A DNA stretch of 64,000 bases, taken from Triatoma infestans. Its lineage: Eukaryota; Arthropoda; Insecta; Hemiptera; Reduviidae. The stretch's first letter is position 1. The number at the start of each line of letters is the position of its first letter. The stretch lies in NCBI GenBank assembly GCA_011037195.1, contig JAAEAF010002738.1, positions 249,679 to 313,678 on the forward strand, written 5' to 3'. A program made the translations under genes and the position numbers. Below the pieces are notes generated by a model. It was not told the origin of the DNA. It did no database searches and saw nothing but the letters and a program-made list of their open reading frames with translations. Positions 21,721 to 33,295 of this stretch are shown piece after piece.

Positions 21721-21739
21721 TCCCAATTCTGACACCAAC
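21721..21739 (-). other. Primer-binding site of the UBR5-carrying element
   Basis: The minus strand reads GTTGGTGTCAGAATTGGGA directly after the 5' LTR. Closely similar sites are found in insect gypsy/mag-type elements. Confidence 0.65.
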
Positions 21740-22130
21740 TGTAACGTTTTACCCTCTAAACTAGCTACTGCAACTAGTTTTAAGTGGGTTCGTATAGATA
21801 AAATACTCTAAACATCAATAAAGAAAACACCAATTTATTGTTATACACAATAAATTACAAACACAACACTTACTAATAATTACTTCACAGTTTACTCCAC
21901 AAAAGTTCACTTTGTTCACTTTTTATACACTTTCCACAAACTAGTGACTTCATTTGTAACTGGAAAAACTTTCCCAACTCTCTGCGGACCCTCTATTTAT
22001 ACCGGCAGAGAACCTTCCAAACTCTTCTCAATTCTTCTATAAAGAACTATTCGCCAGCGATTCCTGTGGCCACTAAGAGAACCTTAGGTGCCTGCCTTCT
22101 CTCCTAGATAGCACCACTGGCTGCTTTACA
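21740..22130 (-). repeat. 5' LTR of the UBR5-carrying element
   Basis: 391 bases, read on the minus strand from TGTAAAGCAGCC to CGTTACA, with TGTAA/TTACA inverted ends. A TATA-like CTATTTATACC and paired TTCACTTT blocks match the 3' copy. The inner end abuts the primer-binding site. Confidence 0.75.
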
Positions 22131-25100
22131 CTATATTAGCTGCAAAAGTGTTCATAATATCGAGGTTTTTCTGATTAATTTCGAAAATAAAGAGTTATGC
22201 TTGATCCCTGCCTATCTTAGTGGCTGTTCATTTACAAATGAAAGCGACAATGAATGGGTTAAAATCTTCAACAATTTAGAATCTTTTATAGGTGGTAATT
22301 ATTACGACAGTTATATAATATTAGGCGATTTAAATGCTAGAATTAGTAAGGAGCAGAGTGTTTCAGAGGAAGTAGATTGGGAGACGAATTTTAAGAGGAA
22401 TAGGAATACTAAAGATGTGGAGATTAATGAAAAAGGTAAAAAAATACTGGATCTGTGTGCTGAAAATGAATTGATAATTTTGAATGGAAGGAGCTTAGGT
22501 AATGAGGAGGGAGAATATACATATATAGCAAAGAATGGGTGTTCAGTAATAGATTTATGTGGGGTTTCGATGGATGTTTTTAAATATGTCAGAGATTTTC
22601 ATGTCTTAACTCAACCTTTTTTGGACCACATGCCAATAACGGTGGGCCTATCTCTTGATCAAAATTTATATCTGAATAGCACAACCCTCTTCACCTCTTC
22701 CATAATTGTTATGGACCACCAATCAAGGAAAGAATTATAATATAAAACTAACCTTGGAAAAATTATAGGTGAAGCTGCTGAATGTGTAGGTACTTATGAT
22801 GAAATTATGAATATTATAAAAATCATTCGAGAGCCTGCTGCTTGGAAAAATACTAATATTGCTAGTACTAAAGAGAATATAGGAAATAAACCTTGGTATG
22901 ATTGGCAGTGTAAAGAACTCAGAAATTGATCATTTAGTTTATTGAAGTTATTTGGAAAATCTAGAAATGACCAAGTGAGATTAGACTATTGTGAAGCAAA
23001 TAAAAAATATAAGTTGCTATGTTTGAGGAAACAAAAAGAATTTCACGAGAATGTAATCAAACAAATAAAAAATGCGAAGGAAAACAAAGAATTCTAGAAA
23101 GCAGTTAAGATCGATAAGAGAAATAATTTTATTACAGGAATTTGTTAACTATATTAAAATGTTGTATAATCTCAATATAGCAAACAATATTTTTATTTAT
23201 GCGGATAATTGTACAAGTATACAGGCTTTGGATAAAGAATTTAGTCTGGACGAATTAAAAGCAGTAATTAATAAAACAAAAGTCAAGAGAGCCCCAGGCG
23301 AAGACGGTATACCGTATGAGTATTATCGGAATGCGACAGATGATTTTCAAAAATATATATTAAATTGATTCAATAAAATTGATGAAAAAGGGCAAGTTCC
23401 GAAAAACTTTACTAGGGCCATTATTTTTCCTATATTTAAGAAAGGAGATTGCAATGAACCAGAAAATTATAGGGGTATTTCTTTTATTGATATATTGTAA
23501 AATTCACTGCATTGTTAAATAATAGATTACAGACGTTCATAATAACATACAATATATTAATGGAAAGCCAGGCAGGGTTTAGACCTGGCTACTGCACAAT
23601 ACACTCGTATAATATATTTAATTTAAACAGTATAATTGACATAAAATTGCACATGAAACAAAAAGTTTATCAATTTTTCATAGACTTCAAGGCCTTCGAT
23701 TCTATTAATAAAGTGCACTAATCTATAAACTGTGGAATGCGGGTCTTTCGAGTAAATTTATCAGAATAATCAAAAGCTTGTATGAAGAAACTACATTGGC
23801 AGTCTGGACTAGAGATGGGTTGTCGCAGAATTTCGTGGGGAGAAGGGCGTGAAACAGGGTTGTATATTAAGCCCAACATTATTCTCAATCTTCATAAATG
23901 ATCTGGAGAATTTTGTAGAGGGTGGTTTAATTATAAATGGTAGGAAGATAAGTTTACTGCAGATGATGTGATCATGATTGCTGATAACCCTGTGGTCCTA
24001 CAGCAAATGATCAGAAAATTAGAAAAATATTGTGACCTCTGGAATATGGAAATAAATACGGATATCTAAGAATATGCTTTAGGGGAGGGGGGAGGGGGAA
24101 GACTTAGAAAGAATGAGAAATGGTATTATAGAGAACAAAAGTTGGAGGTATACAAATGACTAATAACTATATGTATTTGGGTGTCAACTTTAGCTCATCC
24201 GGGAAGTTTTTGCATGCACTTGTCCCATTCCGAAAGAAAAGCGAACAGCCACTAGGGTACTATTCTATTGCGTTCTCGTGCAGATAGTTGGGACGCTATG
24301 ATGACCATGTACAAAGCAATTGTGCGAGTAACTTCCCTGTACGGTGACGAGTTTTGGGTTTGTCTTTATACTGAACGGGTTGAAGCGGTTCAAACGCGGA
24401 AGACCGTGTTGCCTTTGCCCATAAACTCGCCTCATTATTTGGTTCGATTGGGAACTGGATGTAAATAGTTAGAAGTGATACTGTTCAGGGCTATGCTTAA
24501 GTGGTGGGTGAAATTATTGCAAATGCCCGATTCTAGATTGCCTAGGATCTGTTTTTTGAATATGGTTAGAAGGGAAGGCGTGTCAATTGACTACAACTGG
24601 GGTTTACAATTGAGGTCGCTATTAATAATGGTCGGAGCTGATAATTTTTGGTTGGAACAGGATTTGCGCACTGTTCAGTCTAGCCTATCGGACTTGGTAC
24701 TGAGAATGAGAAATCACTGTCATTGGATATAAATCGTACTCTCAACTCTCAGTACAATACAATCTACAGGTCTGTGGGCACACTAGGTGAGTCACAGACT
24801 TACCTTCGACTTGGAAAAATTAAATTTATGTCCTCAGACAACTTGTTAAGATTTCCCATCTCTGGTATATACTATTCGATTCTGGCTAGTGAGATATGTA
24901 TTTTATATAACACAGCACCAGAATCGTTGAACCATATTTTATTTATTACTCCTGCCTTGAATCATTTAAGACTATGCTTGCACGACTATGAATGTGCCGT
25001 TAGCTCACTATTAGGCGATTTTCATCACATTCAAAACTGAACAACATTGACAATTACTTTCTACACGCCATGTCACTAAGGGAACTTATAAATTAATAAT

Positions 25101-25445
25101 TCCCTGTTATCTGATTTATTTGATTTACTCTAAAGTGCCTTTATAGTTCAAGTTGTATGTATATTTATTTTCTTGCCAGAATTAGCATTGCACAGAATTA
25201 TTAATTTCAGTTTGTTTTTGTTTCCGATGAAGTGTCTTTTGTTTATTTAATATATAGTTAGGTAACGTATATAATGTTCTTTAATTTATTTTTGTAGTTT
25301 GTTTCATTTTCATAACCTAAATGAGTTATGTTTTATTTTACCTTGACTTTTGTATTCTATTTATTTTTCATTTTTGTAATTTATTGTACTGACCCATCTC
25401 TATTTGTACAAACTGAAGTTTAAACAAATAAATTATCTATTATCT
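22131..25445 (+). mobile_element. R1/Jockey-like LINE, copy 1 (EN, RT, C-terminal), decayed
   Basis: The endonuclease part (22201-22740) shows LIPAYLSGCSF, SYIILGDLNARIS, GEYTYIAKNGCSVIDLCGVS and FLDHMPITVGL, an EEP-nuclease pattern. The RT follows with RAPGEDGIPYEYYR, NYRGISFIDI, FIDFKAFDS and VKQGCILSPTLFSIFINDL, interrupted by many stops and shifts. The C-terminal region continues (24180-25040). The 3' end is at about 25430-25445, where a poly-TCTAT-like tail follows AATAAATTATC. It shares its start and EN sequence with the copy at 30.66 kb. Confidence 0.85.
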
Positions 25446-26065
25446 ATCATCATCAAAAGTTGTAGGTGGTCTCTAGGTATAAATATCTGAGAATTACTTT
25501 TACCCATCTGGACACTTCGCTGTTCATCTAAAGGAGAGGCTAACAGTAGCTAAACATGCAGTAGGTGTCACTTGGCAACAAATTATGAAAAATCAAAAAA
25601 TCCCTTTGCAACAGAAAGTGCAGGTGTAAGGCTACAGCAAGGTCTGTTCTCTGTTATGGAGCTCAAGTTTGGGGTCATAAAGAGTAAAATGAGGTGGAGA
25701 GGTTAATGTGGTACTTCTTTAAAAAAGTATTAGCTTTGCCTGAAAGCACTCCCAGTATATTCTCTCAGTTTTTAATAAAAATGAAGAAAGGTTTAATAAG
25801 TTTCTCCTGAAAGAAATAATAAGAAGGCAAATAGGGTAGTATAAGACTTGGATCAGGTTATGGGAGCAATGGATAAAGCCGCAGGATTCAGAATTTAAAA
25901 CTGAACAGCTCACGACGGATAGAATGGGATACAGGTTGGTGGTGGAAAGGCCTGATGTCTGGAACTAGAGAAATGTGGATAAATAGGGCAAGAATATCGG
26001 TTCACCATCTAAATTATGCCCAATTAGATAACGTTAAAAATGGGTATATGAGCAATAATAATATT
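25446..26065 (+). mobile_element. Second LINE, left part (interrupted by gypsy)
   Basis: The + strand frames read YLGITFTHLD-like sequence, then KERLTVAKHAVGVTWQQIMK, VLCYGAQVWGHKE and RLMWYFFKKVLALPESTP, the post-RT part of an R1-like LINE. Stops and frameshifts are frequent. It continues beyond the gypsy insertion at 28834. Confidence 0.75.
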
Positions 26066-26112
26066 GTGGGGAGCCGCTATAAAATGCTGATGCCTAGTAG
26101 CCAGCTCCCGAT

Positions 26113-26958
26113 GTGGAGAGAGCGGGATTTAGAGTTACAGGCCATGTACCAGTAGACGAAAGCAGTCAGAAATATACCGCCTTCGTTGTACCGGATGGAC
26201 ATTATGAATTTTTGAAAGCACCGTTTGGGTTATGCAACTCATCAGCAGTTTTTCAAAAGCACATCATTGCAATATTCCGGGATATGATTGCTGCGGGTAT
26301 CCTATGCATATACGTCGACGATTTCATCATTCCAGCAAAAGATCGTTGTGAGGCAATTGAAAAGTTTAAATTGGTTTTGGATCGAGCGGCTGAATATGGC
26401 CTTCAATTCAATTGGGCAAAATGTGAATTTATGAAAGAAGAAGTAGAGTATCTAGGACACGCAATCAAGAAACCTACCAAATCAAAATCAAGGGCCATTG
26501 AGAATTTTCCACAACCGCATAATATAAAGTCACTTCAGAGCTTCATTGGTTTGGCTAGTTATTTTAGGAAATTCATTCCAAATTTCTCTATAAAAGCCCG
26601 GCCTCTGACCGAATTATTAAAGGCCAAGGTTCCGTTTAACTTTGCAGAAGAACAGATAGCATCTTTTAACGAGTTAAAGAAAATGCTTTCAACGCATCCC
26701 GTATTAAAAATTTACGAGCGGGGCGCTGAGACTGAACTCCACACAGACGCCAGCAAACATGGTTATGGAGCTATACTCCTCCAAAAGGACGCTGCAAGCG
26801 GTGGGCTACATCCAGTTTACTATGCCAGCGGAAAGACGACTCCTGCTGAAGAAAAATATATCAGTTATGAGCTGGAAGTATTGGCGATAGTGAAAGCACT
26901 AAAGAAGTTTAGAATTTTTCTCCAAGGGACTAAGTTCCGGCTGGTGACGGATTGTTAA
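26113..26958 (+). pseudogene. gypsy pol: reverse transcriptase and RNase H part
   Basis: Open frame of 281 residues. The RT palm has FVVPDGHYEFLKAPFGLCNS and the catalytic YVDD box (CIYVDDFIIPAKD). The connection has FIGLASYFRKFIPNFS. RNase H has LHTDASKHGYGAILLQ, YELEVLAIVKALKKFRIF and FRLVTDC. A TAA stop at 26956-26958 falls where the frame would continue directly into the second pol frame (ALQMTLKKRD), so one nonsense change splits pol. Confidence 0.85.
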
Positions 26959-28326
26959 GCTCTGCAGATGACATTGAAGAAAAGAGATCTGTGTGCTCGT
27001 ATGGCCTTGATGATGGAAGAATTCGATTACGAGGTGATACATCGAGCTGGCACTAAGATGGGCCACGTTGACGCCTTAAGCCGATTCCCAAACTCAGACG
27101 TGTTTCAGTTGGAGAATGACGAAATGGGATCCTTAGCTAGACTCCGCCAAGCCCAAAAGGAGGATAAGGAGATTGTCAGGGCTATACAAAACCTCGACCA
27201 AAACAAGGAGTACTCATTGAGAGAGGGCATTTTATGCAAAGAGAAAGATGGAGAATTGCTTTTCGTTGTTCCTAAACGCATGCAGTCCGAAATTATCCAG
27301 ATGGCTCACTCTAAAGGACATTTTTCTACTTCTAAAACGATGGCGATTATAAAGAAAGATTATTATTTCAAAGGTATGCGACAGAAAGTAGAGAATGTGA
27401 TACAAAATTGTGTTCTATGCATACTAGGTGAACGAAAGCAAGGGAAGCAAGAAGGATATTTACATCCAATTGAAAAGGGACAAGAACCATTCGATACCTA
27501 TCATCTTGACCATATAGGAGCATTTCATATTGGACCATTGACTACAACAAGTAAAGGATACAGACACATTTTGGTTGTGATAGATGCGTTCACGAAGTTC
27601 GTGTGGCTCTATCCAACGAAGAGCACAGGGACGCAGGAGGTACTAACTAAGTTGAAGAAGCAAGCGGCGACGTTCGGAAATCCTCGCAGAATCATTACAA
27701 ACAGGGGGACAGCATTTAGTTCGAAGGATTTCCAGTATTATTGCAAGGCAGAGAATATTGAACACGTTATGATTACTACGGGATCGCCTAGGAGTAATGG
27801 TCAAGCTGAAAGAGTGAATCGCCTGCTCATTCCCATTCTCACTAAGTTGTCACATCCGAGACCAGAGAAATGGTGGATAAACGTGGACACGGGTCAGCAA
27901 ATAATCAACTCTAAAACCAACCGAAGCACGGGTTTATCACCATTTCAACTACTTATTGGAAAGCGTATGAGACTTAGGGATGACCTGGAAATGAAAGAAC
28001 TTATCGAAAGAGAGGAGATCACACGCTTGCAAGATGAACGCTGTGCTCTACGTGATCGAGCAAGATCGAATATAGAGAAGACGCAGCAAGAGAATCGACG
28101 AAATTTCAATAAGAGACGGAAGAAGGCGAAATCATATCGAGTTGGAGATCTGGTGGCTATCAAGCGCACGCAACCCACTACTAAGTCCCAAATGAAATAC
28201 ATCGGCCCTTATGAAGTAGTGAAGGTTTCCAAAAATGAGAGATACACGGTGCGTAAGGTAGGTTTTTCAGAAGGGCCTAAGGAGGACAACCACAATGGCG
28301 GAATATATGAAGCCATGGGTGGCTGA
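26959..28326 (+). pseudogene. gypsy pol: RNase H end and integrase
   Basis: In frame with the preceding segment after the stop. VIHRAGTKMGHVDALSRF ends RNase H. Integrase follows: an HHCC zinc finger (HSKGHFSTSKT ... NCVLC), a core with YHLDHIGAFHIG, ITNRGTAFSSKDFQ and SPRSNGQAERVNR, and a C-terminal GPYEVVK motif. The second catalytic aspartate (usually SDRGTAF) is Asn here (TNRG), so strand transfer should be dead. The last residues run to the LTR boundary. Confidence 0.85.
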
Positions 28327-28462
28327 TATCACTGACATTTCCAGCAGCGAAGAAAGTGATTTTGGTGAAAATAATGGAGAAATGACGAGTGGAGCTGAAG
28401 ATTCGGTCGTGGAGGAGGTGACCGGTGTCCTCGAGGGCGAGGACAAGGTCAGAATGGCCGAA

Positions 28463-28833
28463 TGTGGGGAGCCGCTAGAAAATGCTGATGCCTAGTGGCC
28501 AGCGCCCGATGTGGAGAGAGCGGGATTTAGAGTAGTAGAGTCAATGTCGTAGATAAGGCAGGTTACGTTTTTTTTTTTTTTCTGAAGTTAAGTTGAAAAA
28601 GTTGGGAAGTTGGTTAGGTGGATTGTTTTTAGGAAGGAGTAATATTGAACTGGAAGTGTAAAATTAACCAAATTTATGTTAAGCGTTTATGTGTAAGAAG
28701 AAAATGTTGTATAGGTTGGTCAGCCAGTAAGTAAAAGTTTGTCAAAATAAATTAAAATAAAGATTATCTTTGTAATTATCTATTTGTTTTGGTGTTCATC
28801 CATCATTAATTGAATAAAATAAATAATTCCACA
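28463..28833 (+). repeat. 3' LTR of the nested gypsy element
   Basis: Starts TGTGGGGAGCCGCTAGAAAA, matching the 5' remnant at 26066, and ends AATTCCACA. It follows GGTCAGAATGGCCGAA. TG...CA termini are present. Confidence 0.75.
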
Positions 28834-29400
28834 ATATTAACCTGGTTAGGAATATAATTATGGCATGAGCGGAACATTTAAGTATGAATTATATTCCTTG
28901 GAGGAAAGATAGATACTATGAGTGTTCATTATGTATTAGGAGAGAGCTAGAGAGAGTGGAACATTTGCTTGCTAGATGTCTGGTCCTTGATGAATTTAGA
29001 TTGAGGTATTTAGGGGCACCTAGGCTACAGCGGGAGCACCTTGTAAACATTCTAAATGGGGAAAACTGGCCTGGAATTAACAATTTTGTTAAATTTGCGG
29101 GTATGTACAGGTGGGATTTAATCCAAGAATTTAATTATTTTTGAATTGAACTATATAAAGACAGAACTCCTGGCAGATGGCAATGGCCATGCCATAATGA
29201 CTTTATATAAAATACTCTAATATTTGAAGTATATTTTTATTTTGGTTCTTTGTTCAGAATGTATTATTAATTTACAGAAAGGTTGTTATTTTATTTTTAT
29301 ATTTGTTTTGTTTCTTCATTTTCAATGTGAATTTATTATGTTTTAAATTTGTATGCTTTGTAATATTGTATGATAATAAAGCTGTCATTCATTCAATTAT
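28834..29400 (+). mobile_element. Second LINE, right part and 3' end
   Basis: Continues the LINE interrupted at 26065. The frame at 28884-29144 holds YYECSLCIRRELERVEHLLA and RC, the CCHC zinc knuckle of LINE ORF2, then a stop. The 3' UTR ends at about 29400 after AATAAAGCTGTCATTCATTC. Confidence 0.7.
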
Positions 29401-29419
29401 TACAGATGTAATGTTGCAT

Positions 29420-30301
29420 CTGATATTAATTAGTTCTCGTAAACAAAATGAATTGGTTTGTGGAGAATTGCAAGATTTATAATCTTCCTATGTATGATTT
29501 TTTAACTTAAGGCGCTTCAACATCTATGGTCACTGGCGACCTCTGGTTCATACTGTTGAGCTAATTGTTAGCTATTTCATTTGGATCAAATGTGTATTTT
29601 AGTATATATGTTATTGGCATATTACATTACTTAGAGGTTCCAACGATGTATGTGAAGAGGTTTCATGAACCACATGTCTTCCCCACTGAGGAATATCCTC
29701 ACCTCTGCAAAGACGAATTACGCCTCGAAATAGATGTGATTTCTGCACAACTGACCTTTGCTTTGTTAGGTGTAACACTTCCATAGTTTTTTTTTTCCAA
29801 ATGGCAGCTTTTTTTTGTTTTTCAGGCATTATTAAGTGCACTATATGCGGTACGCGTTATCGTCTACCATCTTTGCTACTTCTTATGTATATATATGGTA
29901 AACGTTTTCGCACCTCGGCAGACCTTCTTCGGTTACGATATTGCCTCAGCGTTTCTTCTTCTTAATTGGCTCTACAGCCTATTTACTGAGCCCAGGCCTC
30001 CGTCAAACGTCTCCGCCAGTCATTCCTATTTTGGGCAGCCACCTTCCAATCTCACTCCAAGTAGAGTGCGGGGATCCTCAATCACCTGGTCCAAAGCAAT
30101 CTGGACCTGCCGCCAACGTTTCTGGTACCAGTTCTGCCGCCAGTTTTCCGTCCATTAATTTTTTCGAGACCTCAAATCAAAGTACATAACATCGTAATGG
30201 AATGTTTTTAATCCTTTCGCATTAAACAAATAGACCTCCCTGAATTCCGGGTAGTCATCAAAAATGGCCATCTCGGAAATCCTGGTAATTTAGCCATTAC
30301 T
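29420..30301. other. LINE-upstream repeat block with a minus-strand LINE scrap
   Basis: Segments at about 29405-29510 and 29731-29830 recur at 30302-30410 and 30417-30520 (for example TTTCTGCACAACTGACCTTT), so this is a partial duplicate of the leader of LINE copy 2. A minus-strand scrap at about 29950-30160 resembles the C-terminus of the LINE at 11.9-12.2 kb. No intact gene is seen. Confidence 0.5.
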
Positions 30302-31960
30302 ACAGATCCAGTGTTGTATCTGATATTAATTAGTTCTCGTAAACAAAATAAACTAGTTTGCGGGGAATTACAACAAGAATTATAATTTTCCTGTATTCAT
30401 AGTTTTTTTTTAATTTGATGTGATTTCTGCACAACTGACCTTTGCTTTGTTAAGTGTAACAGCTTCCACTGTTTTTTTTTTTTCAAATAGCTGCTTTTTT
30501 TTGTTTTTAACTGAAACTCATGTACCACAAGAAGATATTGTTAATCTTTTGAATTACTTTAATGATTATAACATTAAGTGGATTCCAGCAGATAAATTAA
30601 AAAGGTTTGGTAGGGCAATGGGAGGCATGCTTTTAGGGTATAAATAAAGTGAATGGTTGAGTCGATATATTAGCTGCAAAAGTGTTCATAATACCTAGGT
30701 TTTTCTGGTTAATTTCGAAAATAAAGTGCTATGCTTGATCCCTGCCTATCTTAGTGGCTGTTCATTTTGAAATGAATGGGTTAAAAACGACAAAAATTTA
30801 GAATCTTTTATAGGTGGTAATTATTACGACAGTTATATAATATTACGCGATTAGGCTAGAATTAGTAAGGAGCAGTGTGTTACAGAGGAAGGAGATTGGG
30901 AGACGAATTTTAAGAGGAATTGGAATTCTAAAGATGTGGAGATTAATGAAAAAGGTAAAAAAAATACTGGATCTGTGTGCTGAAAATGGTTTGATAATTA
31001 TGAATGGAAGGAGTTTTGGTGATGAGGAGGGAGAATATACATATATAGCAAAGAATGGGTGTTCAGTAATCGATTTATGTGGGGTTTCGATGGATGTTTT
31101 TGAAATATGTCAGAGATTTTCATGTCTTAAGTCAACTTTTTTCGGATCTTTTAACGTGGGCATATCTCTTGATCAAAATTTATATCCGAATAGCACAACC
31201 CTCTCACCTCTTCCAAAATTGTTATGGACCACCAAATCAAGAGAAGAATTATAAAACTAACCTTGGAAAAATGATAGGTGAAGGTACTGAATGTGTAGGT
31301 ACTTATGATGAAATTATGAACATTATAAAAATCATTCGAGAACGTGCTGGTTGGAAAAATACTAATATTGTTAATACTAAAGAGAATATGGGAAATAAAC
31401 CTTGGTATGATTGGCAGTGTAAAGAACTCAGAAATATAGATCATTTAGTTTATTGAAGTTATTTGGAAAATCTAGAAATGACCAAGTGAGATTAGACTAT
31501 TGTGAAGCAAATAAAAAATATAAATTGCTATGTTTGAGGAAACAAAAAAAATTTCACGAGAATGTAATAAAAAAAAAATATGCGAAGGAAAACAATGAAT
31601 TCTGGAAGGCAGTTAAGATCTATAACAGAAATAATTTTGAAGTGCGTGTTACATAAAGCAAGGGCCAATAAAGCACCAGATATAGATAAAATTCCGAGCG
31701 AATTTTATAGAGGCCCCAGAGAATTTTTTGAATCTTTTACTATCTGCATTTAATGTCTATTATGAGAAGGGTAAGGTGTCGGAACATTTTAATAAAGCGA
31801 TAATCTATCCCTTACACAAGGGGGGCCAATTGAGTGACCTGAATAATTATAGAGGGATTTCATTTATAAATGCAGTTGAAAAGCTATATTCTGCTTTACT
31901 TAGTCTGCGGTTAACCAATTGGGCAGAAGAGAATAATATATTAAATGAAGCGCAGGCAGA
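30302..31960 (+). mobile_element. R1/Jockey-like LINE, copy 2 (5' part)
   Basis: It starts further upstream than copy 1. The frame at 30420-30647 has LTETHVPQEDIVNLLNYF and DYNIKWIPADKLKRFGRAMG followed by GMLLGY, the start of the endonuclease with its catalytic ETH motif. From 30668 it parallels copy 1 almost base for base (EN block, GEYTYIAKNGCSVIDLCGVS). RT begins with ANKAPDIDKIPSEFYR-like sequence and NYRGISFINAVEKLYSALL, then stops near 31960, where a different repeat starts. Confidence 0.8.
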
Positions 31961-31969
31961 TGTAGATAG

Positions 31970-32690
31970 GTACGGCAGATGCCTAAGGTGGGAAGAGTGG
32001 GGCATAGGGCTCCGCAGACGCTATGGCCAGGGTGGAAACTGGCGGCAAGCCAGTGACTGCCAAAGCCAGGCTTGCGAGGCTGGGGGCGCGGCGTCTAATG
32101 TGGTCAAGGCAAAAGTCGGTACAAGCTTCAGTTCCAAGGCGGAATCGCTAGAGGCTATTGCAAAAAGGACGGAGAAGGAGGTACATTTCGCCCGACTTCC
32201 AGGAGATTCCAGATAGAAACTCCAAGCTCGTGTACTTGCTATGGTGGCATAATTTCATTATAATGTACGGAAGGTACCTTGTGTGCCCTGCCATCTTATA
32301 TTCTTCCTTGGAAATCGTTCTTGAGGGAAGAGGAAGGCCGAGCATATATTCAAGCCAAAAGGCAGCTTATTAGAGAAAATTTGATCCAACGGGCCGAAGC
32401 TCAAGCTAAGTGGCCCAAAGGGTGAGGCAATCCCCGCCGCAGCAGCGGCTGATTAAGACGGTTAAGGCCAAATATGTGTGGTAATCCTATTGTGAGGCCC
32501 TCTCTTCGAAGAAGGTCGCAGTTGTGCAACAGGGGTACCCTGAATTTCCATCAAAGTATTGACACGCAAAAGGCTATATAAGATGCAATACTAATTAACG
32601 AATACCTAATTATGCAATACTAATTAACTAAATAACTAAAAAGTATAAGCTACTAAAAAACATTTTTGATCCCAACAAAATAGCGAACAA
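31970..32690 (+). repeat. Direct repeat R, copy 1
   Basis: From GTGGGGCATAGGGCTCCGCA (31997) this block matches 33296 onward. It is GC-richer than its surroundings. Compared with copy 2 it holds an extra insert of roughly 100 bases at about 32229-32335. A conserved end reads TTTTGATCCCAACAAAATAG. It may be a gag or ORF1 relic (frames contain KAESLEAI and QLIREN), but the family is unknown. Confidence 0.7.
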
Positions 32691-32739
32691 TTGGGTCATC
32701 AGTATGAATCAAGAAGAACTACTTAATTTCAGATACAAC

Positions 32740-33290
32740 ATTGCACTGGATCTACAGTAACGACTATAGATCGGTCCTCAATGGCTTCCGCAACCTTGGA
32801 CCCTACGTCCACGCTGCGAGGACCGAGCAAAGCGCTCTTAGAGCGCGGCAAACAGAGCCCTCCTGGTTTACTATCGCACCTGTTTCTCCTCAACCCTCCA
32901 TCATGTGGCGGGAAGTAGGCAAGCCGCCTTTTCAGGAATGGGGGAACCTGCGAAAATCAAAGCCCAACATAAAATTCAAGGATACCCACGCATTACACAG
33001 ACACACACACAATAAATAACACCTTAAACATATATAGTACCGACAGGATTTTAGAGCCAAGGCGTTATGCGTATCGTGCCGAGGGATGAATGGCGTAGGG
33101 GCACTGTGTCGCAAAGGGATTCTCCGGAGTGCCAGGCGAAAACACGAAGTATTTAGTCTTGCCGGCTATTGCAGGGCTCTGGGCTGTTGGAGGACTTTTA
33201 TGCACAGCTACTTCTGACCTTTGTAGGTCAGAAAAATATTTTAAAAAAACAATGGGCCTCAAAAGTAGGTACGGCACATGCCCGGGGCCG
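32740..33290. other. Spacer between the two R repeats, GC-richer patch
   Basis: Contains a GC-rich stretch (32750-32960) with CCTACGTCCACGCTGCGAGG and a short (AC)n run near 33000. No ORF with a recognisable product is seen. It probably belongs to the same unknown retroelement as the flanking repeats. Confidence 0.35.
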
Positions 33291-33295
33291 GAAGT

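Larger units (their letters stand above)
18888..22130 (-). mobile_element. LTR retrotransposon carrying captured UBR5 sequence
   Basis: Non-autonomous gypsy-like element on the minus strand. In element order it has: a 5' LTR (22130-21740, TGTAAAG...CGTTACA); a primer-binding site TTGGTGTCAGAATTGGGA; a gag-like Lys/Glu-rich leader (about 21700-21380); a long UBR5-derived block (about 21280-19950); an unassigned stretch; a purine tract GAGAGGGGAGCAG; and a partly deleted 3' LTR (19200 to about 18888). The LTRs share the TCTCTCCTAGATRGCAC block and TGTA starts but are diverged. No protease, RT, RNase H or integrase is seen. It lies next to a LINE whose 5' sequence starts at 22131. Confidence 0.75.
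26066..28833 (+). mobile_element. Ty3/gypsy element, internally deleted, nested in a LINE
   Basis: A short 5' LTR remnant (26066 to about 26137, TGTGGGGAGCCGCTATAAAA) is joined directly to pol, and a full 3' LTR ends at 28833. The flanks show ATAT on both sides, consistent with a 4-bp target duplication. The outer sequence on both sides is one LINE. Gag, protease and the N-terminal RT are missing. Confidence 0.85.

Noticed and set aside
21392..21811. 139-aa and 107-aa + strand ORFs with hydrophobic/Ser-rich repeats
   Set aside because: Antisense to the gag-like leader and 5' LTR; low-complexity composition follows from the repeated minus-strand coding units.
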